Origin: Clostridium sp. AF27-2AA
GTDB lineage: Bacteria; Bacillota; Clostridia; Lachnospirales; Lachnospiraceae
DNA: 64,000 bases
Direction of reading: 5' to 3'
NCBI RefSeq assembly: GCF_003478505.1
Contig: NZ_QUFI01000011.1
Span: 1 to 64,000 of the forward strand
Shown: piece after piece, positions 6,903 to 16,036 of the stretch
Numbering within the stretch: position 1 is the first letter of the stretch
How the letters are laid out: each line of letters starts with the position of its first letter
Notes under the pieces: generated by a model
What the model was told of the DNA's origin: nothing
Seen by the model: only the letters and a program-made list of their open reading frames with translations
Database searches by the model: none
Made by a program: the position numbers and the translations under genes

Positions 6903-7370
6903 TTATGCCTCCAGCGCGCGGATCAGGTTCACCATTTCAATGGCTCCGGTTGCGCACTCGTACCCCTTATTTCCGGCCTTGCTTCCGGCACGTTCAATGG
7001 CCTGCTCAATGTTATCCGTAGTCAGCACACCAAACATCACTGGAATATCACTGTTTAAGGAGACATTCGCGATGCCCTTGGAAACCTCGCTGCACACATA
7101 ATCGTAGTGGCTTGTGCTGCCGCGAATGACAGCGCCTACGCAGATCACTGCGTCATACTTTTTACTCTTTGCCATTTTCGAAGCGATCAGCGGAATCTCA
7201 AAAGCACCAGGAACCCAGGCCACATCGATATCCTCCTCTTTCACGTCATGACGCTTCAGCCCGTCCAGGGCACCTCCTACCAGCTTTGAGGTAATGAACT
7301 CGTTAAATCTTGCTGCCACAATTCCCACGCGGATCCCCTTTGCTACCACATTTCCTTCCAGTACTCTCAT
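6903..7370 (-). CDS. ribH: 6,7-dimethyl-8-ribityllumazine synthase
   Basis: Condenses 5-amino-6-ribitylaminouracil with 3,4-dihydroxy-2-butanone 4-phosphate, the penultimate riboflavin step. 155 residues, standard length. Family motifs: [35 protein letters not shown] (catalytic His), [15 protein letters not shown] and AGNKGYECA. Start ATG 7370 has AGAAGGA 7 nt upstream; an upstream in-frame extension to 7412 has no support. Last gene of ribD-ribE-ribBA-ribH, 49 nt after ribBA. Controlled by the FMN riboswitch at the head of the operon. Confidence 0.97.
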   Translation of the reverse strand: MRVLEGNVVAKGIRVGIVAARFNEFITSKLVGGALDGLKRHDVKEEDIDVAWVPGAFEIPLIASKMAKSKKYDAVICVGAVIRGSTSHYDYVCSEVSKGIANVSLNSDIPVMFGVLTTDNIEQAIERAGSKAGNKGYECATGAIEMVNLIRALEA

Positions 7371-7419
7371 GATATTCGTCCTTCTTTCTTCTATAATATA
7401 ATATTTTTTCAATAAGCGT

Positions 7420-8619
7420 TTAGTATCTCAGCAGATGTCCCATGCGCTGCTGTTTTGTTCTCAAATAGAACAGATCATACTTCGTGGCGCTCATCTGAAT
7501 CGGCACCCGCTCTTTGATGGTCATGCCAAACTCGGAAAGCTGGTATACCTTATCCGGATTGTTGGTGAGAAGCCGCATGCTTTTCACACCAAGATCTTTT
7601 AAAATCTGCGCTCCAATATAATATTCCCGCTCATCTCCGGCAAAACCAAGAGCCAGATTGGCTTCCAGCGTGTCCATGCCCTGTTCCTGCAATTCATATG
7701 CCTTCAGTTTATTGATCAGGCCAATTCCACGGCCCTCCTGACGCATATAAAGGAGAATTCCCCGGCCCTCTTTTTCAATCTGGGTCATGGCGGCGGCAAA
7801 CTGCTGCCCGCAGTCACAGCGCAGAGAACCAAAGGTGTCACCGGTTAAACATTCTGAATGAATACGGGCAAGGACATTCTCTCCATCTCCGATTTGTCCT
7901 TTTACCAGTGCCACATGATGCTCTCCATTTAAACGATTCACATAGCCATATGCGGTAAATTCCCCATATTTGGTTGGCATCCGGGTTACGGTTACCCGGT
8001 CTACCAGATTCTCGTGACACTTCCGGTATGCCTGCAAAGCCTGGATGGTGATGAATTTTAGATCCCATTTCCGGGCCAGCTCCTGCAATTCCGAAGTCCG
8101 CATCATCGTGCCGTCTTCCCGCATGATTTCGCAGCAGAGTCCGCATTCTTTTAAGCCTGCCAGACGGCAGAGGTCTACAGTAGCTTCCGTGTGCCCGTTG
8201 CGCTCCAGAACTCCGTTTTTCTTTGCCACCAGCGGGAACATATGTCCCGGTCTGCGGAAATCTTCCGGCTTCGCGTCATCTGCCACACAGCGCAGGGCTG
8301 TCACGGACCGTTCCGCCGCGGAAATGCCGGTCGTGGTATCCACACAGTCAATGGAAACGGTAAATGCGGTCTCATGATTGTCTGTATTGTTGGAAACCAT
8401 CTGCGGGAACTGAAGCTTCTCTGCATATGCCGCGGACATAGGCATGCAGATCAGACCCTTTCCGTGAGTCGCCATAAAGTTAATATTCTCCGTGGTGGCA
8501 AACTCTGCCGCACAGATAAAATCCCCTTCATTCTCCCGGTCTGCGTCGTCTGTCACCATAATGATATGTCCTTTTCGAAGCGCTTCCAGCGCTTCCTCTA
8601 CTGTATTGTACTGAATCAT
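7420..8619 (-). CDS. ribBA: Bifunctional 3,4-dihydroxy-2-butanone-4-phosphate synthase / GTP cyclohydrolase II
   Basis: Supplies both riboflavin precursors. The RibB domain covers about residues 1-200, with [17 protein letters not shown] (metal-binding acids), RRPGHMFPL and RNGHTEA. The RibA domain covers about 205-399, with [18 protein letters not shown] (zinc cysteines), [11 protein letters not shown] and LTNNPDK. Length 399 aa is normal for the fusion. Both active sites look complete. Third gene of the rib operon, between ribE and ribH. Confidence 0.97.
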   Translation of the reverse strand: MIQYNTVEEALEALRKGHIIMVTDDADRENEGDFICAAEFATTENINFMATHGKGLICMPMSAAYAEKLQFPQMVSNNTDNHETAFTVSIDCVDTTTGISAAERSVTALRCVADDAKPEDFRRPGHMFPLVAKKNGVLERNGHTEATVDLCRLAGLKECGLCCEIMREDGTMMRTSELQELARKWDLKFITIQALQAYRKCHENLVDRVTVTRMPTKYGEFTAYGYVNRLNGEHHVALVKGQIGDGENVLARIHSECLTGDTFGSLRCDCGQQFAAAMTQIEKEGRGILLYMRQEGRGIGLINKLKAYELQEQGMDTLEANLALGFAGDEREYYIGAQILKDLGVKSMRLLTNNPDKVYQLSEFGMTIKERVPIQMSATKYDLFYLRTKQQRMGHLLRY

Positions 8620-8721
8620 AATGCTGTTCTCCTCTCACTATATGTTTTCTTTCGGTTTATCTTCCGTAACTACTACACAAATTCGTAACTGTTCAGTATC
8701 ACAGTCACGGGCAAAAATCCA

Positions 8722-9426
8722 TCAAAAGCCATATCTGGTCAAAAATTCTTTTGTAATACCGCCTCTGCCTAAATCTGCTCCGGAATCTGTTTCTGCGGAT
8801 CTCATTTCCGTTCCAGCCTTCCACTCCGGCTGCGCTTTCATTGGCTGCAGCAGTCGCTCCACATATTTTCCAATGATGTCCGTCTCCAGATTGACCAGGT
8901 CACCTGCTTTTCGTTCTCCCAGCGTGGTCACCGCATTCGTATGCGGAATGGTGGAAACAGAAAAGCCATCCGTTGTCACCGCCGCCACAGTCAGGCTGAT
9001 GCCGTCTATGGTAATGGAACCCTTCTCCACGATATAGCGCAAAAGCTTTGAGCTGGTACTAATAGTAAACCACACTGCGTTGTCATCCTGCCGGATTTCC
9101 CGGATTATTCCGGTTCCATCCGCATGTCCGCTGACGATATGTCCGCCAAAACGGCCGCCCGCTGCCATGGCCCGCTCCAGATTTACATGCATGCCAGGCT
9201 TTGCTCCTTTTAATGAGGAGCGGTTCAGGGTTTCATGCATCACATCGGCCGTAAATCCAGAGGGTGAAAGACTTGTGACCGTCAGACAGATTCCATTTAC
9301 CGCAATGCTGTCCCCCACCGCTGCGTCCGAAAGAACGTGTCTGGCCTGAATGGAAAGCACCGCGGAATGGGCGCCCCAGACGATTTTTTTCAGCGTTCCG
9401 ATTTCCTCAACAATTCCCGTAAACAT
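8722..9426 (-). CDS. ribE: Riboflavin synthase alpha chain
   Basis: Dismutates 6,7-dimethyl-8-ribityllumazine to riboflavin. It shows two repeated lumazine-binding barrels: MFTGIVEEIGTL with NGICLTV and MHETL in repeat 1, and GGHIVSGHADG, GSITIDGISLTV and IPHTN in repeat 2. The ATG at 9426 gives the canonical MFTGIVEE start and overlaps the end of ribD by 20 nt, indicating coupled translation. About 234 residues; the C-terminal tail beyond the second barrel is somewhat long. Member of the FMN-riboswitch operon. Confidence 0.97.
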   Translation of the reverse strand: MFTGIVEEIGTLKKIVWGAHSAVLSIQARHVLSDAAVGDSIAVNGICLTVTSLSPSGFTADVMHETLNRSSLKGAKPGMHVNLERAMAAGGRFGGHIVSGHADGTGIIREIRQDDNAVWFTISTSSKLLRYIVEKGSITIDGISLTVAAVTTDGFSVSTIPHTNAVTTLGERKAGDLVNLETDIIGKYVERLLQPMKAQPEWKAGTEMRSAETDSGADLGRGGITKEFLTRYGF

Positions 9427-10516
9427 CCTGCACCTCACTTTCAATCAGCAGATCTTCTCCAAGATGGCGGATTTCTTTTATTTTCAGATGGACCGCTTCG
9501 GCCGGGTCTGCAACGCCCTGACCTTCCACCGGTGTTTTCGCCTCCGCGCCGCCAAAGAGCTTCGGTGCCACATAGGTATGCACCTCCCGCACGATTCCGC
9601 TTTTAAATGCAGCCCAGTTTAAGGTTCCGCCTCCTTCTAACAGGATGCTGTCAATCTGTTCTTCTCCAAGCTTCTTCATAAGCAGCTTCAGATCCACATG
9701 CCCGTCTGTCTGGGGAAGCGTGAGGATGCGGCATCCCGCTTCTTCATAGGGCTGATACCGGGCACGGTCTGTCTCGCAGACGGCCAGGATGGTCGAAATC
9801 TCCTTTGCCGTTCTTACAATCCGGGATGTGAGCGGTGTCCGCAAATGCGTGTCGCAGATAATCCGCACCGGATTCCTTCCGCCCGGCATCCGGCAGTTTA
9901 ACATGGGGTCATCGGCCAGTACCGTTCCGACCCCCACCATAATGCCGCGGTATCGGTGTCGCTCCTGCTGCACATAAGCCCTGGCCTCCTCTCCGGTGAC
10001 CCACTTTGAAGCACCGGTGTAGGCCGCGATCTTTCCATCCAGGGTCATGGCATATTTCATGACCACATAAGGCGCTTTTCTGCGGATGAAATGAAAGAAC
10101 ACCGGATTTAACTGGTCGCATTCTTCTTTCAGCACATGGGTTTCCACGGCAATACCCCGCTCCCGCAGATACTGAATTCCCTTTCCAGCCACCAGCGGAT
10201 TCGGATCATCGGAACCAACGAAGACTCTCTTTATGCCAGCCTGTACAATAGCCTCCACGCATGGCGGCTGCTTTCCATAATGGCAGCAGGGCTCCAGCGT
10301 CACATAAAGGTCGGCCCCTTCTGCCGGTTCCAGACAGGCTCTGAGGGCATTCCGCTCTGCATGATACTCGCCGTATCTTGCATGATATCCTTCCCCAATG
10401 ATTCGGTCATTCTTCACAATCACAGCACCCACCAGCGGATTGGGACTGGTCCAGCCCTCTCCCCTTTTCGCCAGCTCTATGGCCCGGCGCATATATTCCT
10501 GATCTGTCAAGATCAC
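9407..10516 (-). CDS. ribD: Bifunctional diaminohydroxyphosphoribosylaminopyrimidine deaminase / 5-amino-6-(5-phosphoribosylamino)uracil reductase
   Basis: Carries out the second and third steps of riboflavin synthesis from GTP. The N-terminal zinc deaminase has HAERNAL and PCCHYGKQPPC; the C-terminal dihydrofolate-reductase-like domain starts near VVMKYAMTLDGKIA and has GVGTVLADDPMLN. 369 codons from GTG 10516. However, GGAGG is only 3 nt from this GTG and about 9 nt from TTG 10510, whose product would begin MTDQEYMRRA as in relatives, so TTG 10510 is the likelier start. First gene of the operon, behind the FMN riboswitch and two terminator hairpins. Confidence 0.95.
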   Translation of the reverse strand: MILTDQEYMRRAIELAKRGEGWTSPNPLVGAVIVKNDRIIGEGYHARYGEYHAERNALRACLEPAEGADLYVTLEPCCHYGKQPPCVEAIVQAGIKRVFVGSDDPNPLVAGKGIQYLRERGIAVETHVLKEECDQLNPVFFHFIRRKAPYVVMKYAMTLDGKIAAYTGASKWVTGEEARAYVQQERHRYRGIMVGVGTVLADDPMLNCRMPGGRNPVRIICDTHLRTPLTSRIVRTAKEISTILAVCETDRARYQPYEEAGCRILTLPQTDGHVDLKLLMKKLGEEQIDSILLEGGGTLNWAAFKSGIVREVHTYVAPKLFGGAEAKTPVEGQGVADPAEAVHLKIKEIRHLGEDLLIESEVQDVYGNC

Positions 10517-10550
10517 ATTCCTCCCTTTGCAGTTCTCAGGGAAAGATAAG

Positions 10551-10592
10551 AAAAAAGCAGATCTGAAGTTTTGCTGCTTCAGGATCTGCTTT
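10551..10592 (-). terminator. Second terminator hairpin in the rib leader
   Basis: Minus strand AAAGCAGATCCTGAAG ... CTTCAGATCTGC followed by TTTTTTC. The stem has one bulged base. It lies about 35 nt before the ribD start and could act as the regulated expression platform or as a backup stop. Confidence 0.75.
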
Positions 10593-10661
10593 CTGTGTTT
10601 TCCATGGTTTTGATGTTTCCGTACCAGATTTTTGTTTCCGTAACCATGTTTTCTTTATGAA

Positions 10662-10693
10662 ACAAAAAAGCTCTGGAATTTTCATTCCAGAGC
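10662..10693 (-). terminator. First terminator hairpin in the rib leader
   Basis: Minus strand GCTCTGGAAT-GAAA-ATTCCAGAGC, then TTTTTTG: a perfect 10-bp stem with T-run about 50 nt after the FMN aptamer. Likely the riboswitch-controlled terminator. Confidence 0.8.
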
Positions 10694-10745
10694 GGTGATT
10701 CTATCGTGATACGGCACATTTCTTTCAAAAACGCACACCATCTTT

Positions 10746-10852
10746 TCTTCTTTCATCCAGACTATACTGTCGGCTTCGGAATTACACCGAATCATACCTT
10801 GCGGCTCGTGGGCTTTACCACCGGTGGAGAATTGCACTCCGCCCTGAAGACT
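10746..10852 (-). promoter_or_regulatory. FMN riboswitch (RFN element)
   Basis: The minus strand carries the conserved RFN core in order: TCTTCAGGGCGGAGTG, ATTCTCCACCGGTGGT, AAAGCCCACGAGCCGC, GATTCGGTGTAATTCCG, AAGCCGACAGTATAGTCTGG and ATGAAAGAAGA. This is the full six-helix aptamer. It precedes two intrinsic terminators and ribD, so FMN binding is expected to stop transcription of ribD-E-BA-H. Confidence 0.96.
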
Positions 10853-10872
10853 TATTTTGTTTTGTTAGTTGA

Positions 10873-10901
10873 ATATTACCACTCAATTCACACAAAATCA
10901 A
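10873..10901 (-). promoter_or_regulatory. Promoter of the rib operon
   Basis: Minus strand TTGATT (10901-10896), 17-nt spacer, TAATAT (10878-10873), about 20 nt before the aptamer. Confidence 0.7.
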
Positions 10902-11003
10902 GTAGTTTTTTCATAATTTTTCTTTTTTCCCCTTTTTTCTTTTCTCTGCAGCCAATCAGTGCTATAATCTTGTTTGAATGTAAAAGACGGAGGTTGCATA
11001 TAC

Positions 11004-13067
11004 ATGAACTTGCAGACATCAATTTTGAAAAACCTTGATATAGATTACTCCTACCATCTGGCCAAGCGCATGGAGCAGTTTCGCACCAATCCGGTTTTGG
11101 GGTACCGCCCGGCCGGTTCCCGGGCCGAATTCGAGACCGGAGAAATGCTGAAGCAGGAAATGGAGGCCATTGGTCTTTTCGACGTAAGAAAAGACGCCAT
11201 CAAAGTCGATGGCTGGGAATTTAAAAAAGCAGTGCTTTCCTACACTGCGGAAGATGGCAGCCGCCATGAGATCCAGCTTGGTGCTTACCAGACCACCTTT
11301 GTGACCGAAGGGCCAAAAGAATTTTCCCTGATGTATCTCGGAAAAGGAACCGCAGCGGACTATGAAGGCAAAGATGTCACCGGGAAGCTGGTTCTGGTTG
11401 ATATTAACCAGAGGGATGAGTGGTGGATCAACTACCCGGTCTATCAGGCACATTTAAAGGGGGCTGCTGCCCTGATTGCCGTGCAGAGCGGCGGTTATGG
11501 CGAGATCGATGATGAAGCGTTAAACGCCCAGGATATTGCCGGACCGGAAGACGCCCCGGCTTTCTCCATCTCCAGAAAGGACTCTGACCCGTTAAAAGAG
11601 CTGCTGGAGCACACCCAGGAAATCACCGTAACCCTGGACGCGGACAGCCGTGTCACCCGGGACTGCACCACCTACAACATTGTAGGAACCATTCCTGGAA
11701 AGCATCCGGACCGCATGGTCCTGTTATCTGCCCACTATGATTCCTACTTCAGCGGTTTTCAGGATGACAATACTGCCATCGCACTCATGTTCGGGATCGC
11801 GAAGGCCCTTCTGGCAAGCGGATTCAAACCCAACAATACCATCGTGATCTGCGCTATGGCCGCAGAGGAATGGGGCGTTGTGGATTCCAACTTCGACTGG
11901 TCCACCGGTGCCTACGAGCAGGTATTCACCGCGCATCCGGAATGGGTGGGAAAGGTCATCGCTGACTTAAACTTTGAGCTTCCGGCCCTGGCCCACGGCA
12001 CCCGTGCCCGCATCCGGAGCTGCTATGAGTACACCCGGTTCCTGGAGGAGTATTTATCCGAGCTTCCGGATCTGACCCAGGCTTATCCGGAGGAAACCCG
12101 CGTCACCTCCCCCATTGAAACCTGGTCCGATGATTTTTCCATGGCCATTGCCGGTATCCCGTCCATGGTCAACGACTTTACAGGCGGAAGCTTCATGGAG
12201 ACCCATTATCACTCCCAGTTTGACAACGATGATTTTTACGATGAGCAGGTTTACCGGCTCCACCATGAACTGTTCGCCCTGCTGATTGCGGCACTGGATG
12301 AAACCTGCGTCATTCCGTTATGCTTCGCCCCAGTCATGAAGCGGGCTCTGGATGGTTATAACATATCCAGTGATGTTCTCCGCCCCTTTGTTGCCATGGA
12401 TCTCATCAGCCCCATGACACTGGCTTCCCTGGTCGAAAAGATTTCCGGCCTGGAAAAAATACTTGCTGACGCAAAGGATGTAGCAGAAAGCCGCTACGAA
12501 TCCCGCAGGAGCTTAAACAGCCGCTACCGTGCGCTTCTGTCTGACGACAAAGAAGAAGAGGCCGAATGCCTGTATCTGGAAGCCCGTGAAGCCGAGGATG
12601 AGGCCCTGCGCCGTTTCAAATGCGCTCAGGACGAGCTGGTACGCATCGACTGGTACGGCAACGTCCACTACCCACATGAGATCCTGCTGCAGAACATCCG
12701 CCTGATTGGCGGTGCCATTGCCAACTTAAAAGAGCAGAATCTCTCTTCTGCTCTGAGAAAGCTCTATCAGGTAGACAACAATGCCTACGCTTTCATGTTC
12801 GATGAAGAAGTTTATAACCATTTCACCGATTACGTACTAAACCAGCCTCAGGATCGTTTGAAGTGGGGCTACAAGCGCCTGATGCCGCATGAAAATCTCT
12901 ATGCCCTGGTCAAAGACCTGTTAAACAAAAAGGAGACGGCCCCGGAGGAGCTTTCGCTCACCTGTGAGATCAGCCACCTTACGAAAATTTTCCAGGATCA
13001 GTGCCGTCTGCTGATTCAGACAACCGACCAGATTCAAAAGCTGGTACATGACCAGTTTTTAATGTAA
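11004..13067 (+). CDS. M28-family metallopeptidase (zinc aminopeptidase) with PA-like insert
   Basis: A 687-residue peptidase. A PA-like domain (GKDVTGKLVLVDINQRDEWW) lies around residues 120-200 and the M28 catalytic domain around 220-430. Ligand motifs: LLSAHYDSYF (His), GFQDDNTA (bridging Asp), AAEEWG (Glu pair), VIADLNFE (Asp) and METHYHSQFDN (His). The C-terminal 250 residues are helical and charged and not part of the minimal family. No signal peptide, so cytosolic. ACGGAGG precedes the ATG at 11004; the upstream TTG at 10974 would contain that site. Divergent from the rib operon. Processes peptides; specificity unknown. Confidence 0.85.
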   Translation: MNLQTSILKNLDIDYSYHLAKRMEQFRTNPVLGYRPAGSRAEFETGEMLKQEMEAIGLFDVRKDAIKVDGWEFKKAVLSYTAEDGSRHEIQLGAYQTTFVTEGPKEFSLMYLGKGTAADYEGKDVTGKLVLVDINQRDEWWINYPVYQAHLKGAAALIAVQSGGYGEIDDEALNAQDIAGPEDAPAFSISRKDSDPLKELLEHTQEITVTLDADSRVTRDCTTYNIVGTIPGKHPDRMVLLSAHYDSYFSGFQDDNTAIALMFGIAKALLASGFKPNNTIVICAMAAEEWGVVDSNFDWSTGAYEQVFTAHPEWVGKVIADLNFELPALAHGTRARIRSCYEYTRFLEEYLSELPDLTQAYPEETRVTSPIETWSDDFSMAIAGIPSMVNDFTGGSFMETHYHSQFDNDDFYDEQVYRLHHELFALLIAALDETCVIPLCFAPVMKRALDGYNISSDVLRPFVAMDLISPMTLASLVEKISGLEKILADAKDVAESRYESRRSLNSRYRALLSDDKEEEAECLYLEAREAEDEALRRFKCAQDELVRIDWYGNVHYPHEILLQNIRLIGGAIANLKEQNLSSALRKLYQVDNNAYAFMFDEEVYNHFTDYVLNQPQDRLKWGYKRLMPHENLYALVKDLLNKKETAPEELSLTCEISHLTKIFQDQCRLLIQTTDQIQKLVHDQFLM

Positions 13068-13181
13068 GTCTTTCAGATAGCACAAACACTGCAGATTCAC
13101 GCACATACATTCCGATTGTTTGCGCGCGCGATCACATAACGAAATACAGAAAGGACAGGCGAGTTTTCGCCTGAACATACT

Positions 13182-13817
13182 ATGGAAAGCGATAAACTAT
13201 ACCGCGTACAGCGAGAAGACCTGCCGAAGCTGGAGCAGCTTTTATACGCCTGCTTCAAGCACGATCCGCTCTATGAGACCCTGATTCCGGACCCAGAAGT
13301 CCGGGAACGTCTCATGCCAGAGCTTTTTCACTGCGATATGGATGAATTTTATGAGACCTGCGAGATTTTTTCCGACAGTGCCGATCTGAACGGTATTCTT
13401 GTGGTTTCTGATGAGGCGGAGCCTTACAATATTTTCCAGTTTTACTTTGCGGAAGCCCGGGCCACCCTCCAGACTGACACCTATCTGATCAAAGAGGACC
13501 ACACCTTAAAAACCTTCCACAATTTTCTAAAAGGCGTGGACTATTTAAATTCCAGCTGGACGGATCAGCTTCACCAGAACCAGCGGCTCCACATCATCTA
13601 TCTTGCGGTAGACCCAAACATGCAGCACCACGGCATTGCCGCCCGTCTCATGCAGGAAGCCATCGACTATGCCGACACCCACCGGATGATGATTTCCTTA
13701 GAGACCCATAACGAGAAAAATGTGGAATTTTATAAAAATCTCGGTTTTAAAGTTTATGGCATCATGAAGCAGAATTTCCCGCTCAAGCAGTATTGTATGA
13801 TCCGGGAAATCCAGTAA
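13182..13817 (+). CDS. GNAT-family N-acetyltransferase
   Basis: A 211-residue acetyl-CoA-dependent acyltransferase. Motif A, LHIIYLAVDPNMQHHGIAAR, then LMQEAIDYAD, holds the acetyl-CoA pyrophosphate loop (Q-x-x-G-x-A). Motif B, LETHNEKNVEFYKNLGFKVY, is classic for the fold. The N-terminal half is variable and sets an unknown substrate. It follows the M28 peptidase by 115 nt on the same strand, possibly co-transcribed. A bidirectional terminator follows. Confidence 0.85.
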   Translation: MESDKLYRVQREDLPKLEQLLYACFKHDPLYETLIPDPEVRERLMPELFHCDMDEFYETCEIFSDSADLNGILVVSDEAEPYNIFQFYFAEARATLQTDTYLIKEDHTLKTFHNFLKGVDYLNSSWTDQLHQNQRLHIIYLAVDPNMQHHGIAARLMQEAIDYADTHRMMISLETHNEKNVEFYKNLGFKVYGIMKQNFPLKQYCMIREIQ

Positions 13818-13820
13818 AAA

Positions 13821-13860
13821 AAGAAGGGGCAATCCATTTCATCGGATTGTCCCTTTTCTT
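13821..13860. terminator. Bidirectional terminator between convergent genes
   Basis: AAGAAGGGGCAATCC ... GGATTGTCCCTTTTCTT: strong stem with A/T tracts on both sides, shared by the GNAT gene (+) and the glycosyltransferase gene (-). Confidence 0.85.
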
Positions 13861-13870
13861 CTGGCCATTT

Positions 13871-14587
13871 TTAGTACAAAGCCACTAACTGCGCTGCCAT
13901 AAGCGTTGTCTCTTCTTCAGTAATGTATCCGCAGGCTTCCATGCGGCTGATTACCTTCTGCTGGCGTTTTTCAGCTAACGCCAGGTTCTTACTCGGTGCG
14001 TATTTAGATGGCGCATTTGGTACACCGGCCAGAAGCGTGCACTCATAATCGTTCATCTCAGATGCCGGTTTTCCGAAATATCCTTCGCTGGCTTCGCCCA
14101 CGCTGTAGTAGCCATCGCCAAAGTAAATGCTGTTTACATAGAGCTCCAGAATCTCATCTTTCGTGTATTTCTGCTCGATCTCCAGTGCCAGGAAAACTTC
14201 CGCGGCTTTGCGACTCATAGTTTTCTCCTGAGAGAAATACAGGTTCTTTGCAAGCTGCTGGGTGATGGTGCTGCCACCCTCCACATAGCGTCCGGCCTTG
14301 ATATCATTCACAACTGCTCTGCCGATTGCGATCAGGTCCAGTCCAAAGTGATCATAAAACCGGTGATCCTCCACAGATACCACGGCCTGCACATAAGTTT
14401 CCGGCATTTCCTCCAGGGAAGTGAAATTTTCCTGTCTGCGGATCTCTGCCACCGTCTCTTCCAGGCTTTCCTCCTGGACTGCGTTCTTATATAATCCATA
14501 GCCCTCTCCGGCTAAGGCAAAACCACATCCTGTAATGACCGTGCATGCAAATGCGAATATCCATTTTACAATTCGTCTTCCTCTCAT
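13871..14587 (-). CDS. Monofunctional peptidoglycan glycosyltransferase (GT51)
   Basis: Polymerises lipid II into glycan strands at the outer face of the membrane. 238 residues. The N-terminal membrane anchor is at 8-27 (WIFAFACTVITGCGFALAG). The GT51 motifs are SVEDHRFYDHFGLD (catalytic Glu73), EGGSTITQQLAKNL, then KAAEVFLALEIEQKYTKDEI, then LYVNSIYFGDGYYSVGEAS. There is no transpeptidase domain, and length fits MtgA/SgtB-type enzymes. The upstream region has a repeated TTCTGACA-type array and a weak promoter, suggesting control by a response regulator. Confidence 0.92.
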   Translation of the reverse strand: MRGRRIVKWIFAFACTVITGCGFALAGEGYGLYKNAVQEESLEETVAEIRRQENFTSLEEMPETYVQAVVSVEDHRFYDHFGLDLIAIGRAVVNDIKAGRYVEGGSTITQQLAKNLYFSQEKTMSRKAAEVFLALEIEQKYTKDEILELYVNSIYFGDGYYSVGEASEGYFGKPASEMNDYECTLLAGVPNAPSKYAPSKNLALAEKRQQKVISRMEACGYITEEETTLMAAQLVALY

Positions 14588-14682
14588 AATATTTAAGCCC
14601 CCTCTTTCGTGCTGTCTGAATTTCTGTCATTGTTTTCTTATGACATGATTCTAGCACAAAGAGGAGGCTTAAGACTTTACCG

Positions 14683-14753
14683 TTCTCTTAGCGATTCTGA
14701 CACTATTTCTACAATTCTAACGGCAATTGGAAGATTCTGACAAAATTCTTACA
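14683..14753. promoter_or_regulatory. Array of TTCT-type direct repeats upstream of the glycosyltransferase gene
   Basis: TTCT starts at 14683, 14695, 14707, 14715, 14735 and 14746; the best copies read TTCTGACA, TTCTACAA, TTCTAACG, TTCTGACA and TTCTTACA. On the minus strand this gives TGTAAG-N5-TGTCAG, close in form to tandem OmpR/WalR-type response-regulator sites. A TAGAAT -10-like box lies between the array and the gene, without a good -35. Confidence 0.45.
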
Positions 14754-14819
14754 TCCCGTCAATAGAACCTTTTGCTTTTGGTCACAGAATGAACACAAGC
14801 TGTAACTACAGATGACACT

Positions 14820-15386
14820 TTACACGCCAATTGCCAAGGCTGACAGCACTTTCATGACGCCAGCCAGCACCATGACCAGAATCGGGTTCATCTTCGCTTT
14901 CTGCAAAAGCAGCAGACAGATCACAAAGATTCCCACCATGATCCAGTTGGTAGCAGAAAGGGCACTCTGTGCGCCGCTGCCCCAGAAAGCGTTGATTAAA
15001 ATCGCGATGCCGGCGGAACCGATCAGCGCCACTACGGCAGGCCGCAGGGAGGCAAGCACGCCCTGCAGCACAGCCATATTCCGGTATTTTAAATACAGCT
15101 TTGAAATCAGGGTAACAATGATACAGGATGGCAGAATACATCCCAGCGTTGCCACAAACGCACCCGGAACACCGGCAATCTTTATCCCGACAAAGGTAGC
15201 AGAATTCACTGCAATGGGGCCGGGTGTCATCTGGGAAATGGTGATCAGATCGGTAAATTCTGCCATAGTCAGCCACTTATGGCCGGTTACAACCTGGCCC
15301 TGAATGAGCGGCATTGCCGCATAACCGCCGCCAAAGCTGAACATGCCAATCTGTAGAAAACTAAGGAAAAGCTGAAGATAGATCAT
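14820..15386 (-). CDS. chrA: Chromate transporter family protein (CHR), second half-size subunit
   Basis: Half-size CHR-family membrane protein of 188 residues with about six hydrophobic segments. The signature FSFGGGYAAMPLIQGQVV at the N-terminus is followed by MTPGPIAVNSATFVGIKIAG. Members are annotated as chromate transporters by homology, but the native substrate in anaerobes is unknown. Its ATG overlaps the stop of the upstream partner by 4 nt, so the two are translated together and likely form one transporter. A second such pair lies at 59307-60396. Confidence 0.85.
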   Translation of the reverse strand: MIYLQLFLSFLQIGMFSFGGGYAAMPLIQGQVVTGHKWLTMAEFTDLITISQMTPGPIAVNSATFVGIKIAGVPGAFVATLGCILPSCIIVTLISKLYLKYRNMAVLQGVLASLRPAVVALIGSAGIAILINAFWGSGAQSALSATNWIMVGIFVICLLLLQKAKMNPILVMVLAGVMKVLSALAIGV

Positions 15387-15949
15387 CTGGTCTCCCCCTT
15401 TCCGGCAAGCAGCGTCCGAACAACACCAATGAGTCCGCAGCTAATCACAACAAAAATCACATTTACCCCAAACACACAGGAAGCCACAAAGGCGCAAGCC
15501 ATAATCAGAACCGAGGCCTTATTTTTTCCACGAACAATCCCGGCACCCATCTCATAGGTAACGGACGCAATGACTGCTCCTACACCGGACTGCATGCCCA
15601 GCAGCATCTGGCTTACAATAAAGTTATCTTTTACCAGATTGTAAAAAATTGAAATCATAGAAATGATCAGAAATGGCGGAATAACCGTCCCCAGAATCGC
15701 GACAACCGTTCCGGCCAGGCCGGCTAGCTTATATCCCACAACAATCGCGCCGTTGACCGCAATGGCTCCCGGTGAAGACTGGGCGATTGCCACCAGATCC
15801 AACATTTCTTCTTCCTCAATCCAGTGATATTCATCGACAAATTTTTTCTTCAGAAGCGAAACAATGACATATCCGCCGCCGAAAGTAAATGCGCTTAAGT
15901 ACAAGGTGGAAACAAACAAATTCCACAATACGTTCCTCTTACGTTCCAT
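15383..15949 (-). CDS. chrA: Chromate transporter family protein (CHR), first half-size subunit
   Basis: Partner of the preceding half-transporter, 188 residues. Typical motifs are AFTFGGGYVIVSLLKKKFVD and AIAQSSPGAIAVNGAIVVGY. Multiple membrane helices and no soluble domain. The ATG at 15949 follows GGGGAG at 8 nt; the in-frame GTG at 15958 has no suitable site. First gene of the two-gene unit. Confidence 0.85.
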   Translation of the reverse strand: MERKRNVLWNLFVSTLYLSAFTFGGGYVIVSLLKKKFVDEYHWIEEEEMLDLVAIAQSSPGAIAVNGAIVVGYKLAGLAGTVVAILGTVIPPFLIISMISIFYNLVKDNFIVSQMLLGMQSGVGAVIASVTYEMGAGIVRGKNKASVLIMACAFVASCVFGVNVIFVVISCGLIGVVRTLLAGKGETR

Positions 15950-16036
15950 ATCGAACACTCCCCAAAACCACTCTGTCTGGTTTTCTCACAAAATACGGGA
16001 TTCCGTCTCTGGAATCCCGCTCATTTTTCAAATTGT

